This document shows positions 17,879 through 27,274 of a DNA stretch of 64,000 nt, piece by piece. This DNA is from Paludibacteraceae bacterium. GTDB taxonomy: Bacteria > Bacteroidota > Bacteroidia > Bacteroidales > Paludibacteraceae. The stretch is taken from contig JAILLP010000006.1 in assembly GCA_024693065.1 (NCBI GenBank), positions 186,001 through 250,000 on the forward strand, read 5' to 3'. The position numbers and the translations under genes were made by a program. The notes under the pieces were generated by a model. It was not told where the DNA came from. It ran no database searches and saw nothing but the letters and a program-made list of their open reading frames with translations. Positions within the stretch are counted from its first letter, which is position 1, and each line of letters begins with the position of its first letter.

Positions 17879-19402
17879 CTATCGTTTCAACTTCCGCATG
17901 AAACCCGTCGCTTTGTCTTTTACCATTTGCCGTTCCTTGTCGCTCATGCCTATCGCATAGGAAAAGAATCCTGTGACAAGGAGCACCATTATGACAAAAT
18001 AGAAGAGCGAGTACATATTATCGGAAAAGAATCTTGAAAGATAAAATACAACCAATGCGCTACTTACTCCAACCTTCAGAACGGGAAGAATCACATTCTT
18101 CAAGAAACGCCTTAGAGGAAAGTCGATATAACCTCCCAATACCTTCGTAATTGTAAACAAATAAGCCACGCGCACCGCACACATCACTTGGAAAACAATG
18201 GTAGGCTCATGCCCGAACGACAACATCACCCAACTGATCGGGAAGCCCATCAGGAATACAGAACTACCCAACATGAAGAACTTGGCAATCCTTCCTGAAG
18301 CTTGAGCCGCGCACCACACCGGGTTGGACAATACGTTGATCGCGCTGAACAACAACGTCCACACAACGAATTCGGAGGCATACTCTGGCGGGTTTTTCAG
18401 CCATAGATGAAGTATATAATCTGACTTTGCCATAATCGGCAGACAGATCATCCATGTCATGTAGAATGAGAAGCGACAACTCGTATAGATTAGTTTGTTG
18501 AAGTATTCATAATCTTTGGCGGCGAACGATTTGACAATCTGAGGCCTTACCGCTGTGAAGAAATTGAGACTGAAACTGTTGACCGCCTGCGTGACTTGCG
18601 TCGCGATACCATTGGCGGCATTAACTACCGTTCCGAAGAATGTATTAATCAACACATTGATGCCTTGTGAATTGATCATCCACACAGCACATCCGAATCC
18701 ATTCCATCCGATGAAGCCGAACAATTGCTTAACCATCACCTTGTCATAACGCAGGTCGAACTTACACTCCTCGTATTTCCGTATGCATACGATCGCCGGA
18801 ATTAATTTCGACACGAGATGTACTACACAAAGCAATATGGCGTATAGCAACAAACGATCGCTTTCCGAAAGCATCAACGCATAAACAATCAACAACTTCG
18901 AGACTGCGTCGAACACACCCACGAAAGCATAACACTTCATGTTTTCCCTTGCGATCAAAACCGAATCGTAGACAGAAAGCATCATTGTCGCGACGAACAT
19001 AAAGACTGTCACGAAAAACACGCCTATCGCCGCATCCATCCGATCCGCAGGAATCACCAATTTATGCGTAACAAACCAATAACCAATTGGTAACCCTATC
19101 AGCAAAACGACGACCGCCACAAACGAATAGATAAGAAAACTATTATTGAAAACGGCCTTCGCACCTGCCATGTCGTTCTCACCCATCTTGAAATTCAAGA
19201 AACGTTGGGTTGAGTTGGACAATGCGCTAGAAAAGAAAACGAACGAACTCGAGATGCCGCCCACTACATTGTAGATACCGAAATCCTGCTCTCCTAATAC
19301 ATCCAGAATCACCCTGCTCGTAAAGAGGGTGACCAACATGATGAAGAACATCCTCACATATAGAAGTAGCGTATTCTTGGCTATGCGGGTTGAATTAGAC
19401 AT
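17879..19402 (-). CDS. Oligosaccharide flippase (Wzx) of locus A, first type
   Basis: 507-residue MOP-superfamily membrane protein with about 12-14 helices. The N-terminus RIAKNTLLLYVRMFFIMLVTLFTSRVILDVLG ... GIYNVVGG is paralogous to the flippase at 633-2,177. It is predicted to flip the lipid-linked repeat unit. Only four bases separate it from a second flippase gene of another subfamily immediately upstream, an unusual doubling within one operon. Confidence 0.88.
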   Translation of the reverse strand: MSNSTRIAKNTLLLYVRMFFIMLVTLFTSRVILDVLGEQDFGIYNVVGGISSSFVFFSSALSNSTQRFLNFKMGENDMAGAKAVFNNSFLIYSFVAVVVLLIGLPIGYWFVTHKLVIPADRMDAAIGVFFVTVFMFVATMMLSVYDSVLIARENMKCYAFVGVFDAVSKLLIVYALMLSESDRLLLYAILLCVVHLVSKLIPAIVCIRKYEECKFDLRYDKVMVKQLFGFIGWNGFGCAVWMINSQGINVLINTFFGTVVNAANGIATQVTQAVNSFSLNFFTAVRPQIVKSFAAKDYEYFNKLIYTSCRFSFYMTWMICLPIMAKSDYILHLWLKNPPEYASEFVVWTLLFSAINVLSNPVWCAAQASGRIAKFFMLGSSVFLMGFPISWVMLSFGHEPTIVFQVMCAVRVAYLFTITKVLGGYIDFPLRRFLKNVILPVLKVGVSSALVVFYLSRFFSDNMYSLFYFVIMVLLVTGFFSYAIGMSDKERQMVKDKATGFMRKLKR

Positions 19403-19406
19403 TCTC

Positions 19407-20897
19407 TTACTTCTCCTCTAATTCATCAACGTCGATAAATCCTGACAACTTCCCTCTGACAGATGCGGGCAACATGGAGATGATTTCTCTCAGATCATCC
19501 TTTAGGAATAGCTTTGCGCAGCATAAATAGACAAACACACCGATGATGATGTCGCATGGCAAAGCGATGTAGACGTTATGGACATAATGGTTAAATAACA
19601 TGATGATGCTCCACATGACCATGCCGATCAGGAATATTGGGGAGATGTCCCTCATCTGCTTGAAGAAGCCCACATTGATCAGTTTGCCCGTATAGTACGT
19701 GTTGATGGCCAACGCTAGTATGGAGGTCACGATGCCACTCGCCACCATGACGACGATTCCGTGCGGTATTGCGATGGCCATGATGGCCACGCCGATCAGT
19801 TTCTTAAAGATCTCCAATTTGAGGAAGAGGTCGGAACGTCCTTTCACCTGTAGTAGATCCAAATTGATGGCATGTATAGGGTAAAACATCATGTAGAAAC
19901 AAGCTAACTGCAATAGGATAATACATCCCTGCCATTTGTCGCCCAAGAAAACACGCACGAAAGGTTCACCTGCGGAAGACAACCCCATCATCAAGGGGAA
20001 CACGATAAAGGCTGATAGCCGAAGTATCTTCCTATAATTGCGAGCCAAACGCTCATCATCGTTTTGTATGGTGCTCAGTACAGGGAAGGTCACGCGTTGT
20101 AAAACGCCCGTCAGGTTGCTGGACGGTAATGAGGCGAAGTGGTTCGCCGTCGTGTAGTTACCCAAGTCCGCAGGTTTGAAGAGCTTACCGATCACGATCG
20201 GATAGATGTTGATGTAAAGTGTGTCGAGGATAGAGGAGGCCAACATTTTGCTTCCATAGTTCCACAAATAGTGGAAAGATTCGTTCGACCACTTTCCGTG
20301 TGGTCTCCATGTACTTGTGCGCCACAATAAAAATGCGCGAACCGTTTGGGCGAATATGGCTTGGAACACCAATGCCCAGACACCGAAGCCACTCAGCGCC
20401 AAAACTACGCCAATGCATCCTCCTACGATGGAGGCGCACAAAGAGATCTTCGCTTGTCGCTTGAAGTCGATCTGCTTGGTCAGCAATGCCTGCTGCACCG
20501 TGCAGAACGAGCCGATGAGCATTCCCAATGCAGAAACCTTCAGCAAGGAGGTCAAGATCGGTGCCTTGTAGAAGTCTGCGACAAACGGGGATGCGAGGAA
20601 GAGGAGCCCATAACAAACAATGCCCGCTATAATGTTGAAATAGAAGGCTGTCGTGATGTCCTCTTCTTTCAGGTCCGGTTTGCGAATCAGCGCGGAAGCG
20701 AATCCGCTATCCACAAAGCATAACGCCAAGGAAAGGAACACCATTGGCATTGCCACTAATCCGTAATCGTCAGGAGAAAGCAGTCTCGCAAGGAAAATAG
20801 CGAATACAGCGGATATACCCTGTGTTCCGAAACGTTCCAATGCGCTCCAGAAAAGGCCCTTCTTTGTCTTGTTTCTTAGTGATTCTTCCTCTGCCAT
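19407..20897 (-). CDS. Oligosaccharide flippase of WzxC type
   Basis: 496-residue polytopic protein. The N-terminus NKTKKGLFWSALERFGTQGISAVFAIFLARLLSPDDYGLVAMPMVF and SGFASALIRKPDLKEEDITTAFYFN are typical of the WzxC/polysaccharide_synt group of MOP flippases. It differs from the other two flippases in the window. Placed between the acyl-synthesis cassette and flippase one, possibly translating a differently decorated unit. A degenerate ACTAAAGTCTAATGTCTAGTGTCT tract sits in the 56-base gap upstream. Confidence 0.88.
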   Translation of the reverse strand: MAEEESLRNKTKKGLFWSALERFGTQGISAVFAIFLARLLSPDDYGLVAMPMVFLSLALCFVDSGFASALIRKPDLKEEDITTAFYFNIIAGIVCYGLLFLASPFVADFYKAPILTSLLKVSALGMLIGSFCTVQQALLTKQIDFKRQAKISLCASIVGGCIGVVLALSGFGVWALVFQAIFAQTVRAFLLWRTSTWRPHGKWSNESFHYLWNYGSKMLASSILDTLYINIYPIVIGKLFKPADLGNYTTANHFASLPSSNLTGVLQRVTFPVLSTIQNDDERLARNYRKILRLSAFIVFPLMMGLSSAGEPFVRVFLGDKWQGCIILLQLACFYMMFYPIHAINLDLLQVKGRSDLFLKLEIFKKLIGVAIMAIAIPHGIVVMVASGIVTSILALAINTYYTGKLINVGFFKQMRDISPIFLIGMVMWSIIMLFNHYVHNVYIALPCDIIIGVFVYLCCAKLFLKDDLREIISMLPASVRGKLSGFIDVDELEEK

Positions 20898-20953
20898 AAC
20901 CTAGCTCAACAACCTCACAATCATCTAACGACTAAAGTCTAATGTCTAGTGTC

Positions 20954-21715
20954 TCAATATGCGGTGATACCACCATCAATACAAATAGATTGCCCCGTTA
21001 CCCAAGAAGCCGCATCAGACAAAAGGTACACTACCCCTCCGGCGATGTCTTCTGGCTTGCCGTAACGTTTCAAAGGATAAAAGTCCATGTCTTTTTGAAT
21101 CGCCTCCTGGGTGATGTTTTCGGAAAAGCCCTCAACCAAAGGTGTCACCACCATGCCTGGACATACCGAGTTGACACGTATTTTCTTCGGAGCCAATTCG
21201 AGGCTGCACAAACGTGACATGGAGTTTAGCGCGGCTTTCGATGCCCCATAGATTCCATTGCCTACGGAGAAGCCGAAATTGCCTCCCACAGACGATATGA
21301 ACACTACAGATGCCCCGTTGACCAATTTTTTCTTCTTTACCAACAGACGAAGTATTTCAATCGGGGAAAAAAAGTTCACGTCGAACACTTTGTCGAACTT
21401 CTCTCTTGTGGAAAAGGTGAAAGGTGCTGTCATGGAGATGCCTGCGGAAAAGACCACACCGTCCAACGAAGGTGTCTCCGCCACAAGTTTCTCAATGACC
21501 GACTGGTCCGTCAATTCGCCGACGAAAGTCGAATGCCCCTCCCCTGGCATTTGGGAGAGGGTTTCCTTCAGCCTCTCCTCATTCCTGCCACACACGATGA
21601 CCTTCGCTCCCATTTGCGCCGCCATCAACGCACATCCCTGACCGATGCCGGAAGAGGCGCCTGTCATCAATATTGTTTTTCCCTCTAAGGAAAATGGATT
21701 ATTCGTTATACCCAT
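20954..21715 (-). CDS. SDR ketoreductase (FabG-like) of acyl cassette
   Basis: 253-residue classical short-chain dehydrogenase/reductase. Cofactor loop TGASSGIG (18-25), catalytic Asn114, Ser141/142, Tyr156 and Lys160 (YGASK), C-terminal WVTGQSICIDGGIT as in FabG. FabG reduces 3-ketoacyl-ACP to 3-hydroxyacyl-ACP with NADPH. The start overlaps the end of the KAS III gene upstream by 10 bases, arguing for a shared pathway: condensation by KAS III, then reduction. A sugar substrate is the alternative reading, but the context favours an acyl chain. Confidence 0.85.
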   Translation of the reverse strand: MGITNNPFSLEGKTILMTGASSGIGQGCALMAAQMGAKVIVCGRNEERLKETLSQMPGEGHSTFVGELTDQSVIEKLVAETPSLDGVVFSAGISMTAPFTFSTREKFDKVFDVNFFSPIEILRLLVKKKKLVNGASVVFISSVGGNFGFSVGNGIYGASKAALNSMSRLCSLELAPKKIRVNSVCPGMVVTPLVEGFSENITQEAIQKDMDFYPLKRYGKPEDIAGGVVYLLSDAASWVTGQSICIDGGITAY

Positions 21716-22782
21716 GTTAAATTTTCAAATTGATTGTCATCCACTTCTATCAGGTCTGAAATCACAATGTCCTTTGTCGAGAAGGAAACGGACCCCCATG
21801 AGAGACCCACACCGAATCCGCAACAGATAAAACTGGTGTTTTTCCCTTCAATCTTACCTTTGAGTTGCGTTGTGATGGTGATAGGAATACTTGCGGACAG
21901 CGTGTTCCCGAAATGTTCGAAGGATGAGATGACCTTTTCCTGTGCCACATCCAATTTCTCGACAATATGCTGATTGATGCTTTTATTTGCCTGATGAAGA
22001 ACCAAATAGTCACAGTTTTTATAATCGATGTTGTAATGTTCGCACAATTCGTTGATGGTCTTCGGTACACTATTGATGCAAAACGACAAGAACTCCTTTT
22101 CTTTCATCTCAGCCTCCATGGAATGTTGCATGAACGGGTCGTCGAATCGCTTGATGAGTTCCTCGTCGTACTCCATCTTACGCATACCACTCTGTGGCAT
22201 TATCACAACATCAAATCCACTGCCATCTGTTCCAAAATTGAATTTGAAACCCTCGTCGCCTGGAGCATATTCCAAGGCTGTCACACAACCGGCATGACCG
22301 AACTGAAGCGCATTCCGGCCTTTCCCCCATGTCATTCGTCCATCTCCCGTCAACAACAATCCACGTTTGATGTTACCGTCACGCATGATGGATGAGAGTA
22401 CACTTAATCCATATACCCAACCAGAACATCCCAAACAGATGTCTTGCGCATAACATTCTTTGCTTAAGCCTAAACGGTCCTGAATGAGGCAAGCGTTGAC
22501 AGGCAACGGATAGTCAGGAGTGAGGCTTACGCAAAGTATGGCATCCACACTATCTTTCTCCCATCCTAAATCCACCAACATACGTTCGGCCGACATGACT
22601 TGAAGGTCGGAGACCGTGAGTTCGAGGCTTTCCCTTCTCTCAATGATACCGATCTGTTCGATATATTTGCTGTTGTCTTCTTCGCCGCACGCCTTCAGAG
22701 CGTCATTGTTATGGACAACCCTTTTGGGCACAGCAGTGGACATGCCGGCAATCCGAACATTTTTTATATCTAGAAACGCCAT
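21706..22782 (-). CDS. 3-oxoacyl-ACP synthase III-like enzyme (KAS III, copy 1)
   Basis: 358-residue thiolase-fold condensing enzyme with a complete Cys-His-Asn triad: Cys119 (LGCSGWVYGL), His263 (LVLHQAN) and Asn293 (HFGNTLSAS). KAS III enzymes condense an acyl-CoA starter with malonyl-ACP. Slightly longer than housekeeping FabH (about 320-335). It pairs with a second KAS III gene 24 bases upstream, and is translationally coupled to the SDR downstream. Both starts share MAFL(D/E)xKNV, showing they are duplicates with diverged starter pockets. Confidence 0.92.
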   Translation of the reverse strand: MAFLDIKNVRIAGMSTAVPKRVVHNNDALKACGEEDNSKYIEQIGIIERRESLELTVSDLQVMSAERMLVDLGWEKDSVDAILCVSLTPDYPLPVNACLIQDRLGLSKECYAQDICLGCSGWVYGLSVLSSIMRDGNIKRGLLLTGDGRMTWGKGRNALQFGHAGCVTALEYAPGDEGFKFNFGTDGSGFDVVIMPQSGMRKMEYDEELIKRFDDPFMQHSMEAEMKEKEFLSFCINSVPKTINELCEHYNIDYKNCDYLVLHQANKSINQHIVEKLDVAQEKVISSFEHFGNTLSASIPITITTQLKGKIEGKNTSFICCGFGVGLSWGSVSFSTKDIVISDLIEVDDNQFENLTWV

Positions 22783-22806
22783 GTTTTTTTCTTAGTTGAT
22801 TACTTG

Positions 22807-23880
22807 TTAAGAGACAACAACACCTTCCTCATTGACTTCCACAAGATCGGAGATGAGAAGGTTTTCCGTCATAAAATAGACTGTAGCCCATGATAATCCT
22901 ACACCAAATCCACAACACAGGAAATTCCGTTTTCCTGTTGTCGCCTTATCTTTTAGTTCCGTCACGATTGTCAACGGGATGGAGGCGGAAGATGTATTAC
23001 CGAAATGATGCATGCAGGAAGGGACCTTTTCTGCAGGAAGTTTCAGTTTCTTGGCGATCATGCTATTCATCGCCATATTCGCCTGATGTAGCACCAAATA
23101 ATCACATTCCTGGTAATCGAAGCCATAATTCTCCGCCAATTTTTTCACGGATTTCGGTGCGGTCGTGATGCCGAAAGAGAAAACATCCATTCCCTTCATG
23201 CGGGACTGCATTCTGGACTTTTTCCCGCCCTCACATTCCTCGTATTGAAATGTGCGCGGAGTAATCAGATTGCGGCATCCGCTATCAGGTATGATGATCG
23301 CATCATAACCACTACCATCCGTTCCGCAATGGAACTGGAACCCTTGTGCTCCAGGTTTAAATTCCAAAGCTGTCACTGTGCCCGCATGTCCGAACAATGG
23401 AGACAATTTTAACGGACGAACCGCCTTGGAGTCTCCAGCCATTAACAGTGCTTTCTTCATGCATCCGGTAGAGAGCAGGGAGGATACGGTGTTCAAACCA
23501 TAGACCCATCCCGAACATCCTAATGTCAAATCGATGCAATAGGTGTTCTTGCTCAAGCCTAAACGGTCTTGAAGCAAACCTGAAGTGGCCGGTGTGGCAT
23601 AATCTCGTGTCTGGGAAACAAATATAAGCGCATCAATTTCCTCTTTTTTCCAACCCAGGTCGGCAATAAGACGTTCCGCCGCATGGTAGCATAGGTCAGA
23701 GGTGGTCTGCGTATAGGTTATGCGACGTTCCAACACGCCCGTATTCTTCACAAAGTCCTCGGGAGAATAGTCGGACGACACGTCGTCGTCAGGCAAAGGC
23801 CGCAGGTTGTTCGCCACAAAACTGGGAACACCTGCCGCCATACCTACTAAATTCACGTTTTTAAATTCCAAGAAAGCCAT
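22807..23880 (-). CDS. 3-oxoacyl-ACP synthase III-like enzyme (KAS III, copy 2)
   Basis: 357 residues with intact triad Cys122 (LGCSGWVYGLN), His265 (LVLHQAN) and Asn295 (HFGNTSSAS). Paralogue of the following gene. Its start overlaps the stop of the acyl-carrier-protein gene by one base (TAATG), so ACP and KAS III are made in step. Expected role: loading or elongating an acyl group on that ACP. Starter specificity (acetyl, propionyl, branched) cannot be read from sequence. Confidence 0.92.
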   Translation of the reverse strand: MAFLEFKNVNLVGMAAGVPSFVANNLRPLPDDDVSSDYSPEDFVKNTGVLERRITYTQTTSDLCYHAAERLIADLGWKKEEIDALIFVSQTRDYATPATSGLLQDRLGLSKNTYCIDLTLGCSGWVYGLNTVSSLLSTGCMKKALLMAGDSKAVRPLKLSPLFGHAGTVTALEFKPGAQGFQFHCGTDGSGYDAIIIPDSGCRNLITPRTFQYEECEGGKKSRMQSRMKGMDVFSFGITTAPKSVKKLAENYGFDYQECDYLVLHQANMAMNSMIAKKLKLPAEKVPSCMHHFGNTSSASIPLTIVTELKDKATTGKRNFLCCGFGVGLSWATVYFMTENLLISDLVEVNEEGVVVS

Positions 23881-24113
23881 TATATCTTAGAAACAACTAT
23901 GTTATACACATCCTCTATTGTTTCGGAGTTCTTCACGTCATCCCCTTTCAATGCCACGTCAAATTCCTCGTCAATCATGGAAATCAATGAGAGCGCCAAA
24001 AGAGAAGACCATTCGTCCAATTCACGGAATTTTGTCTGAGCAGTTACACTTGATGGATCTGTTTCGTCCAATTGTTCTGCAAATAAAGCAACAAATTCAT
24101 CCAAACTTTTCAT
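23880..24113 (-). CDS. Acyl carrier protein dedicated to polysaccharide locus
   Basis: 77-residue acidic four-helix protein. The segment ELDEWSSLLALSLISMIDEEFDV aligns with the DSLxxxELxxxxEEEF region of ACPs, placing the phosphopantetheine serine at Ser37. It would carry the chain built by the two KAS III enzymes and the SDR. The TAATG overlap with the KAS III gene and 29-base gap from the acyltransferase gene make a tight cassette. Differs from housekeeping AcpP by WSSL in place of DSL. Confidence 0.88.
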   Translation of the reverse strand: MKSLDEFVALFAEQLDETDPSSVTAQTKFRELDEWSSLLALSLISMIDEEFDVALKGDDVKNSETIEDVYNIVVSKI

Positions 24114-24142
24114 TTCGTAATCGTTTAATTAAAGTAAGTAAA

Positions 24143-24778
24143 TCAAATATCTAATACCTTTGCAGGTACTCCAAATACAGTCGTTCGCTCTTTCACGTCC
24201 TTCAGTACGACGCTACCTGAGCCAATCGACGAATAGTCACCCACACGAATCTTCGGCAATATCGTCGAGTGTGGATGGATGGTCACGCATTCACCTAATT
24301 CGGAATACCCTCCTAGTGCCGTGTATGACTCAATCTCTCCGTATCTGCCGACCTTGGCATCATGTCCCAAATTGCAGAACGGATGAATCACGGTGAAGTC
24401 ACCTATGGTCACATCTGCCGAAATAATCGTGTATGCGCCAACAAAAATCCCATTGCCTAATTTAGCCGTGGAATTTATCAAAGCATAGTCGCTTATGCAA
24501 GATATGAAATTCCCTCCATTTTTCAAAATACAATCTATATATTTTTTCCGCTGGAGAGGATCTCCCAATGCACAAAAAAACACATCATCTTTCTGTATCT
24601 GATACGTTTCGACTGGCCCTAAAATCGGCGGATATCCCGTCATTCCATCCAATGCGTGTGCGTTATCATCAAGGAATCCTTTTATTTTGTAGTGCCACTT
24701 ATAGCCTTTTTTGTTTTTAAAAAGGTCATAGCTCTCCCTTCCAAAACCCCTTGCGCCTATAATTACGATTTGCTTCAT
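24143..24778 (-). CDS. Sugar N/O-acyltransferase, NeuD/PglD family
   Basis: 211 residues: N-terminal Rossmann-like nucleotide-sugar domain (IVIIGARGFGRE, FLDDN) followed by a left-handed beta-helix of hexapeptide repeats (about 95-205). Catalytic His lies in NLGHDAKVG, as in PglD. PglD acetylates the 4-amino group of UDP-bacillosamine precursor with acetyl-CoA. Here the neighbouring ACP and KAS III genes suggest that a longer acyl group, possibly from acyl-ACP, is transferred to an amino sugar. The donor is inference. Confidence 0.88.
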   Translation of the reverse strand: MKQIVIIGARGFGRESYDLFKNKKGYKWHYKIKGFLDDNAHALDGMTGYPPILGPVETYQIQKDDVFFCALGDPLQRKKYIDCILKNGGNFISCISDYALINSTAKLGNGIFVGAYTIISADVTIGDFTVIHPFCNLGHDAKVGRYGEIESYTALGGYSELGECVTIHPHSTILPKIRVGDYSSIGSGSVVLKDVKERTTVFGVPAKVLDI

Positions 24779-24830
24779 TCATATTTCTGTTTATCATTCA
24801 ACATTTAACTATTGGATTGCCTATGTGGAT

Positions 24831-27221
24831 TTATTTGACATAATAATCCGAATGGTATCCATAACGGTAGGCAAACTTGCCTTTTTCCATGGAGGTTCCG
24901 TTTAAGATTAACGACATATTCTTGAATCGTTGTTCGTTGTACATGGCTGTCAATTCATCCAACATGGAACGTTCCAACAATCCTGCGCGAACGACGAACA
25001 GTGTTCTATCGACGTATTTTTCAACGATTTGCGTGTCCGCGACAATGTCTATTGGAGGACAATCTATCAAAATATAATCATATTTTGGTTTCATCTTCTC
25101 AATGACTTCAGACAACACACCGTTGCTGATCAACTCTGTCGGATTAGGTGGAATACCTCCCACAGGAAGAATATCCAAACCAACATATCCACTGGCGGAT
25201 TGTACCAATATTCCGTCCAGATCCTTCACCCTGCCGTTCAGATATGCGCTGAGTCCAGTCGTCGGATTCTTCGCCCACTTCGACAAGGATGCGTGTCTCA
25301 TATCGCAATCGATCAGCAAAACTCGCCTGTCTTTCACTGCCAAACTTAAGGCGGTGTTGACGCATATAAAGCTCTTTCCGCTGCCCGCATTGAACGATGT
25401 GATCATCATCACCTTTGAACCCATATTCGTTAGGAACTCCAGGTTCGTACGCATGACACGGAATGCCTCGTTTACAGCGTTTCTATTGCCAGGTTGTACC
25501 ACAGCGGTATGGATTCGATGTGGTTTCTTCCAAAATCGCCACCATTTACGCTGCCGCTGAACCAATGGAATCTCTCCTACTAACGGTATAGGCACCTGCT
25601 CCAAATCTTTTCTTCCTCGTACTGTGTTGTTTGTCGTGAGCCTTGTGTATAGAACTCCCAAAGGAATAATTAACCCGAGCATGAAGGCAACTACCAATAT
25701 GTTACGCTTCTTAGGAGCATCCGGGAATATACTGCCTCCTGGACGTTTGATGATTCGTGTGTTGTAGGCTGTATAAGCCTGTGACAATTCGTTTTCCTCA
25801 CGTTTCTGCAACAAAAAGAGGTAGAGAGCCTCTTTGACCGCCTGCTGACGTTCCGCTGACAGTAGCATTTCCGCCTGTTTCGGGTTGGAGGATATTCTCG
25901 ACAACGCATTACGCTCACTATGTTTCAAGGTGCTGATCCTGTTATCGATAGCGGCGATTTGGTTGTCAATGGATACCAATATGGCACTTCGCATGGAGGC
26001 AAGATCCTCATCCATTCCCTTCACCAAATCGTTCTCCGAACTACTGTTCGACTCCAATCGGTTTCGTTTCAGAAGTTTCTCATTATATTCTGAGATCTGA
26101 TTCTCGATGTTGGCGTTTTGGATACCTGAACTAACCGGCAACACCTTCGTCTGATTCGATTCGATAGCCAAATAATCCCTAATGTATTGGGTCATGTACA
26201 ACTGCGAATTCAAATCGCGCAACTGGTTGGAGATGGCGGCGTTCTCTTGCATGTACATCTCCGCCACAGCCTTTACGTCAGGCAATAGGTTTTTACTTTT
26301 GTAGGAAGATATATTGTTGTCTACACTGGATAATTCCTCTTCGATAATCTTCAGACGCTCATTGATGAACATGGATGTTCCCTCAGCAATCTGGTTCTTG
26401 TCGTTGATCCAATTCTCATTATACACTTTGATGATGCCGTTCAAGAAAGCATCTCCACGCTGCGTGGAAACGTCCCGAACCATCATTGTTATAATGTCCG
26501 ACTTGATATCCTCTTGAGAAACAGACAACCTTGACGACCAATTTTCTTGTGACTTAAATAGATTGGTACGCTTGATTTCTATTGTCGTTAATTGTTTTCT
26601 GTTATTAAACTCCGGCACACGACTCACTAGTACCCTTCCTACCGGTGTGTTTGTCGTATCGCCTATGTGGATCCTACATTTATCGCCACTCTCCATTTCA
26701 TTCCCCTCTTCTAGGTCATGAAAAGTGAAGTCGTAGAGGACGACAAAGTCATTACGATCCAGATCCATCACGCAGGTCACATCCACATAATCCGTGATGT
26801 CCAGGAAATCGACCATCACAGGCAACTTGGAACCGTACAAGACTTGTCCTTTCAAACTACCCACAGCCTTGTATTCCATGTCCAGATGGTATCGTTTTAT
26901 GACCTCACACATCAAATCCGGAGAGATCAGGGCGCGGAGTTCATTGTTCACACTCGTACCCATCGACGACAATCCCATGTCGTTGAATGCGTTCTGAAGC
27001 TTCAAAGCGGAATTGCCCGCAGACTCCGATTTTATCTGAACCTCCGCAGATCTCGTGTATGATGACGGTGTCCTCAGTATATAAAGTACAGCCAAGGATA
27101 ACACGACAAGCATTGAAATGGCGAACCAATGCCAATGCCTTTTAATTTGGACATACAACTCGTCGAAATCCAAAGAGTCCTCTACTATGATATCTTCATT
27201 AAAGGTCCAATTCTGATCCAT
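24831..27221 (-). CDS. wzc: Polysaccharide co-polymerase / BY-kinase, Wzc family (copy 2, locus A)
   Basis: 796-residue Wzc homologue: Wzz domain with a membrane helix near residues 33-52, coiled-coil periplasmic region, second helix about 515-535, then BY-kinase with Walker A SFNAGSGKS, Walker A' LLIDCDMRHASLSK and Walker B YILIDCPP. The C-terminal Tyr cluster is short (FAYRYGYHSDYYVK). Very similar along its full length to copy 3 at 39,359-41,755 and more distant from copy 1. Regulates polymer length through phosphorylation cycles; no phosphatase gene lies in locus A. Confidence 0.94.
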   Translation of the reverse strand: MDQNWTFNEDIIVEDSLDFDELYVQIKRHWHWFAISMLVVLSLAVLYILRTPSSYTRSAEVQIKSESAGNSALKLQNAFNDMGLSSMGTSVNNELRALISPDLMCEVIKRYHLDMEYKAVGSLKGQVLYGSKLPVMVDFLDITDYVDVTCVMDLDRNDFVVLYDFTFHDLEEGNEMESGDKCRIHIGDTTNTPVGRVLVSRVPEFNNRKQLTTIEIKRTNLFKSQENWSSRLSVSQEDIKSDIITMMVRDVSTQRGDAFLNGIIKVYNENWINDKNQIAEGTSMFINERLKIIEEELSSVDNNISSYKSKNLLPDVKAVAEMYMQENAAISNQLRDLNSQLYMTQYIRDYLAIESNQTKVLPVSSGIQNANIENQISEYNEKLLKRNRLESNSSSENDLVKGMDEDLASMRSAILVSIDNQIAAIDNRISTLKHSERNALSRISSNPKQAEMLLSAERQQAVKEALYLFLLQKREENELSQAYTAYNTRIIKRPGGSIFPDAPKKRNILVVAFMLGLIIPLGVLYTRLTTNNTVRGRKDLEQVPIPLVGEIPLVQRQRKWWRFWKKPHRIHTAVVQPGNRNAVNEAFRVMRTNLEFLTNMGSKVMMITSFNAGSGKSFICVNTALSLAVKDRRVLLIDCDMRHASLSKWAKNPTTGLSAYLNGRVKDLDGILVQSASGYVGLDILPVGGIPPNPTELISNGVLSEVIEKMKPKYDYILIDCPPIDIVADTQIVEKYVDRTLFVVRAGLLERSMLDELTAMYNEQRFKNMSLILNGTSMEKGKFAYRYGYHSDYYVK

Positions 27222-27274
27222 ACACGTTATATACTCATCAAAACAACATCAACCGACAAATCGATGTAGCCTCA

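Noticed and set aside
20931-20954. ACTAAAGTCTAATGTCTAGTGTCT tract as an attachment site or regulatory repeat
   Set aside because: Short and degenerate, with no second copy or mobile gene nearby; likely common intergenic filler.
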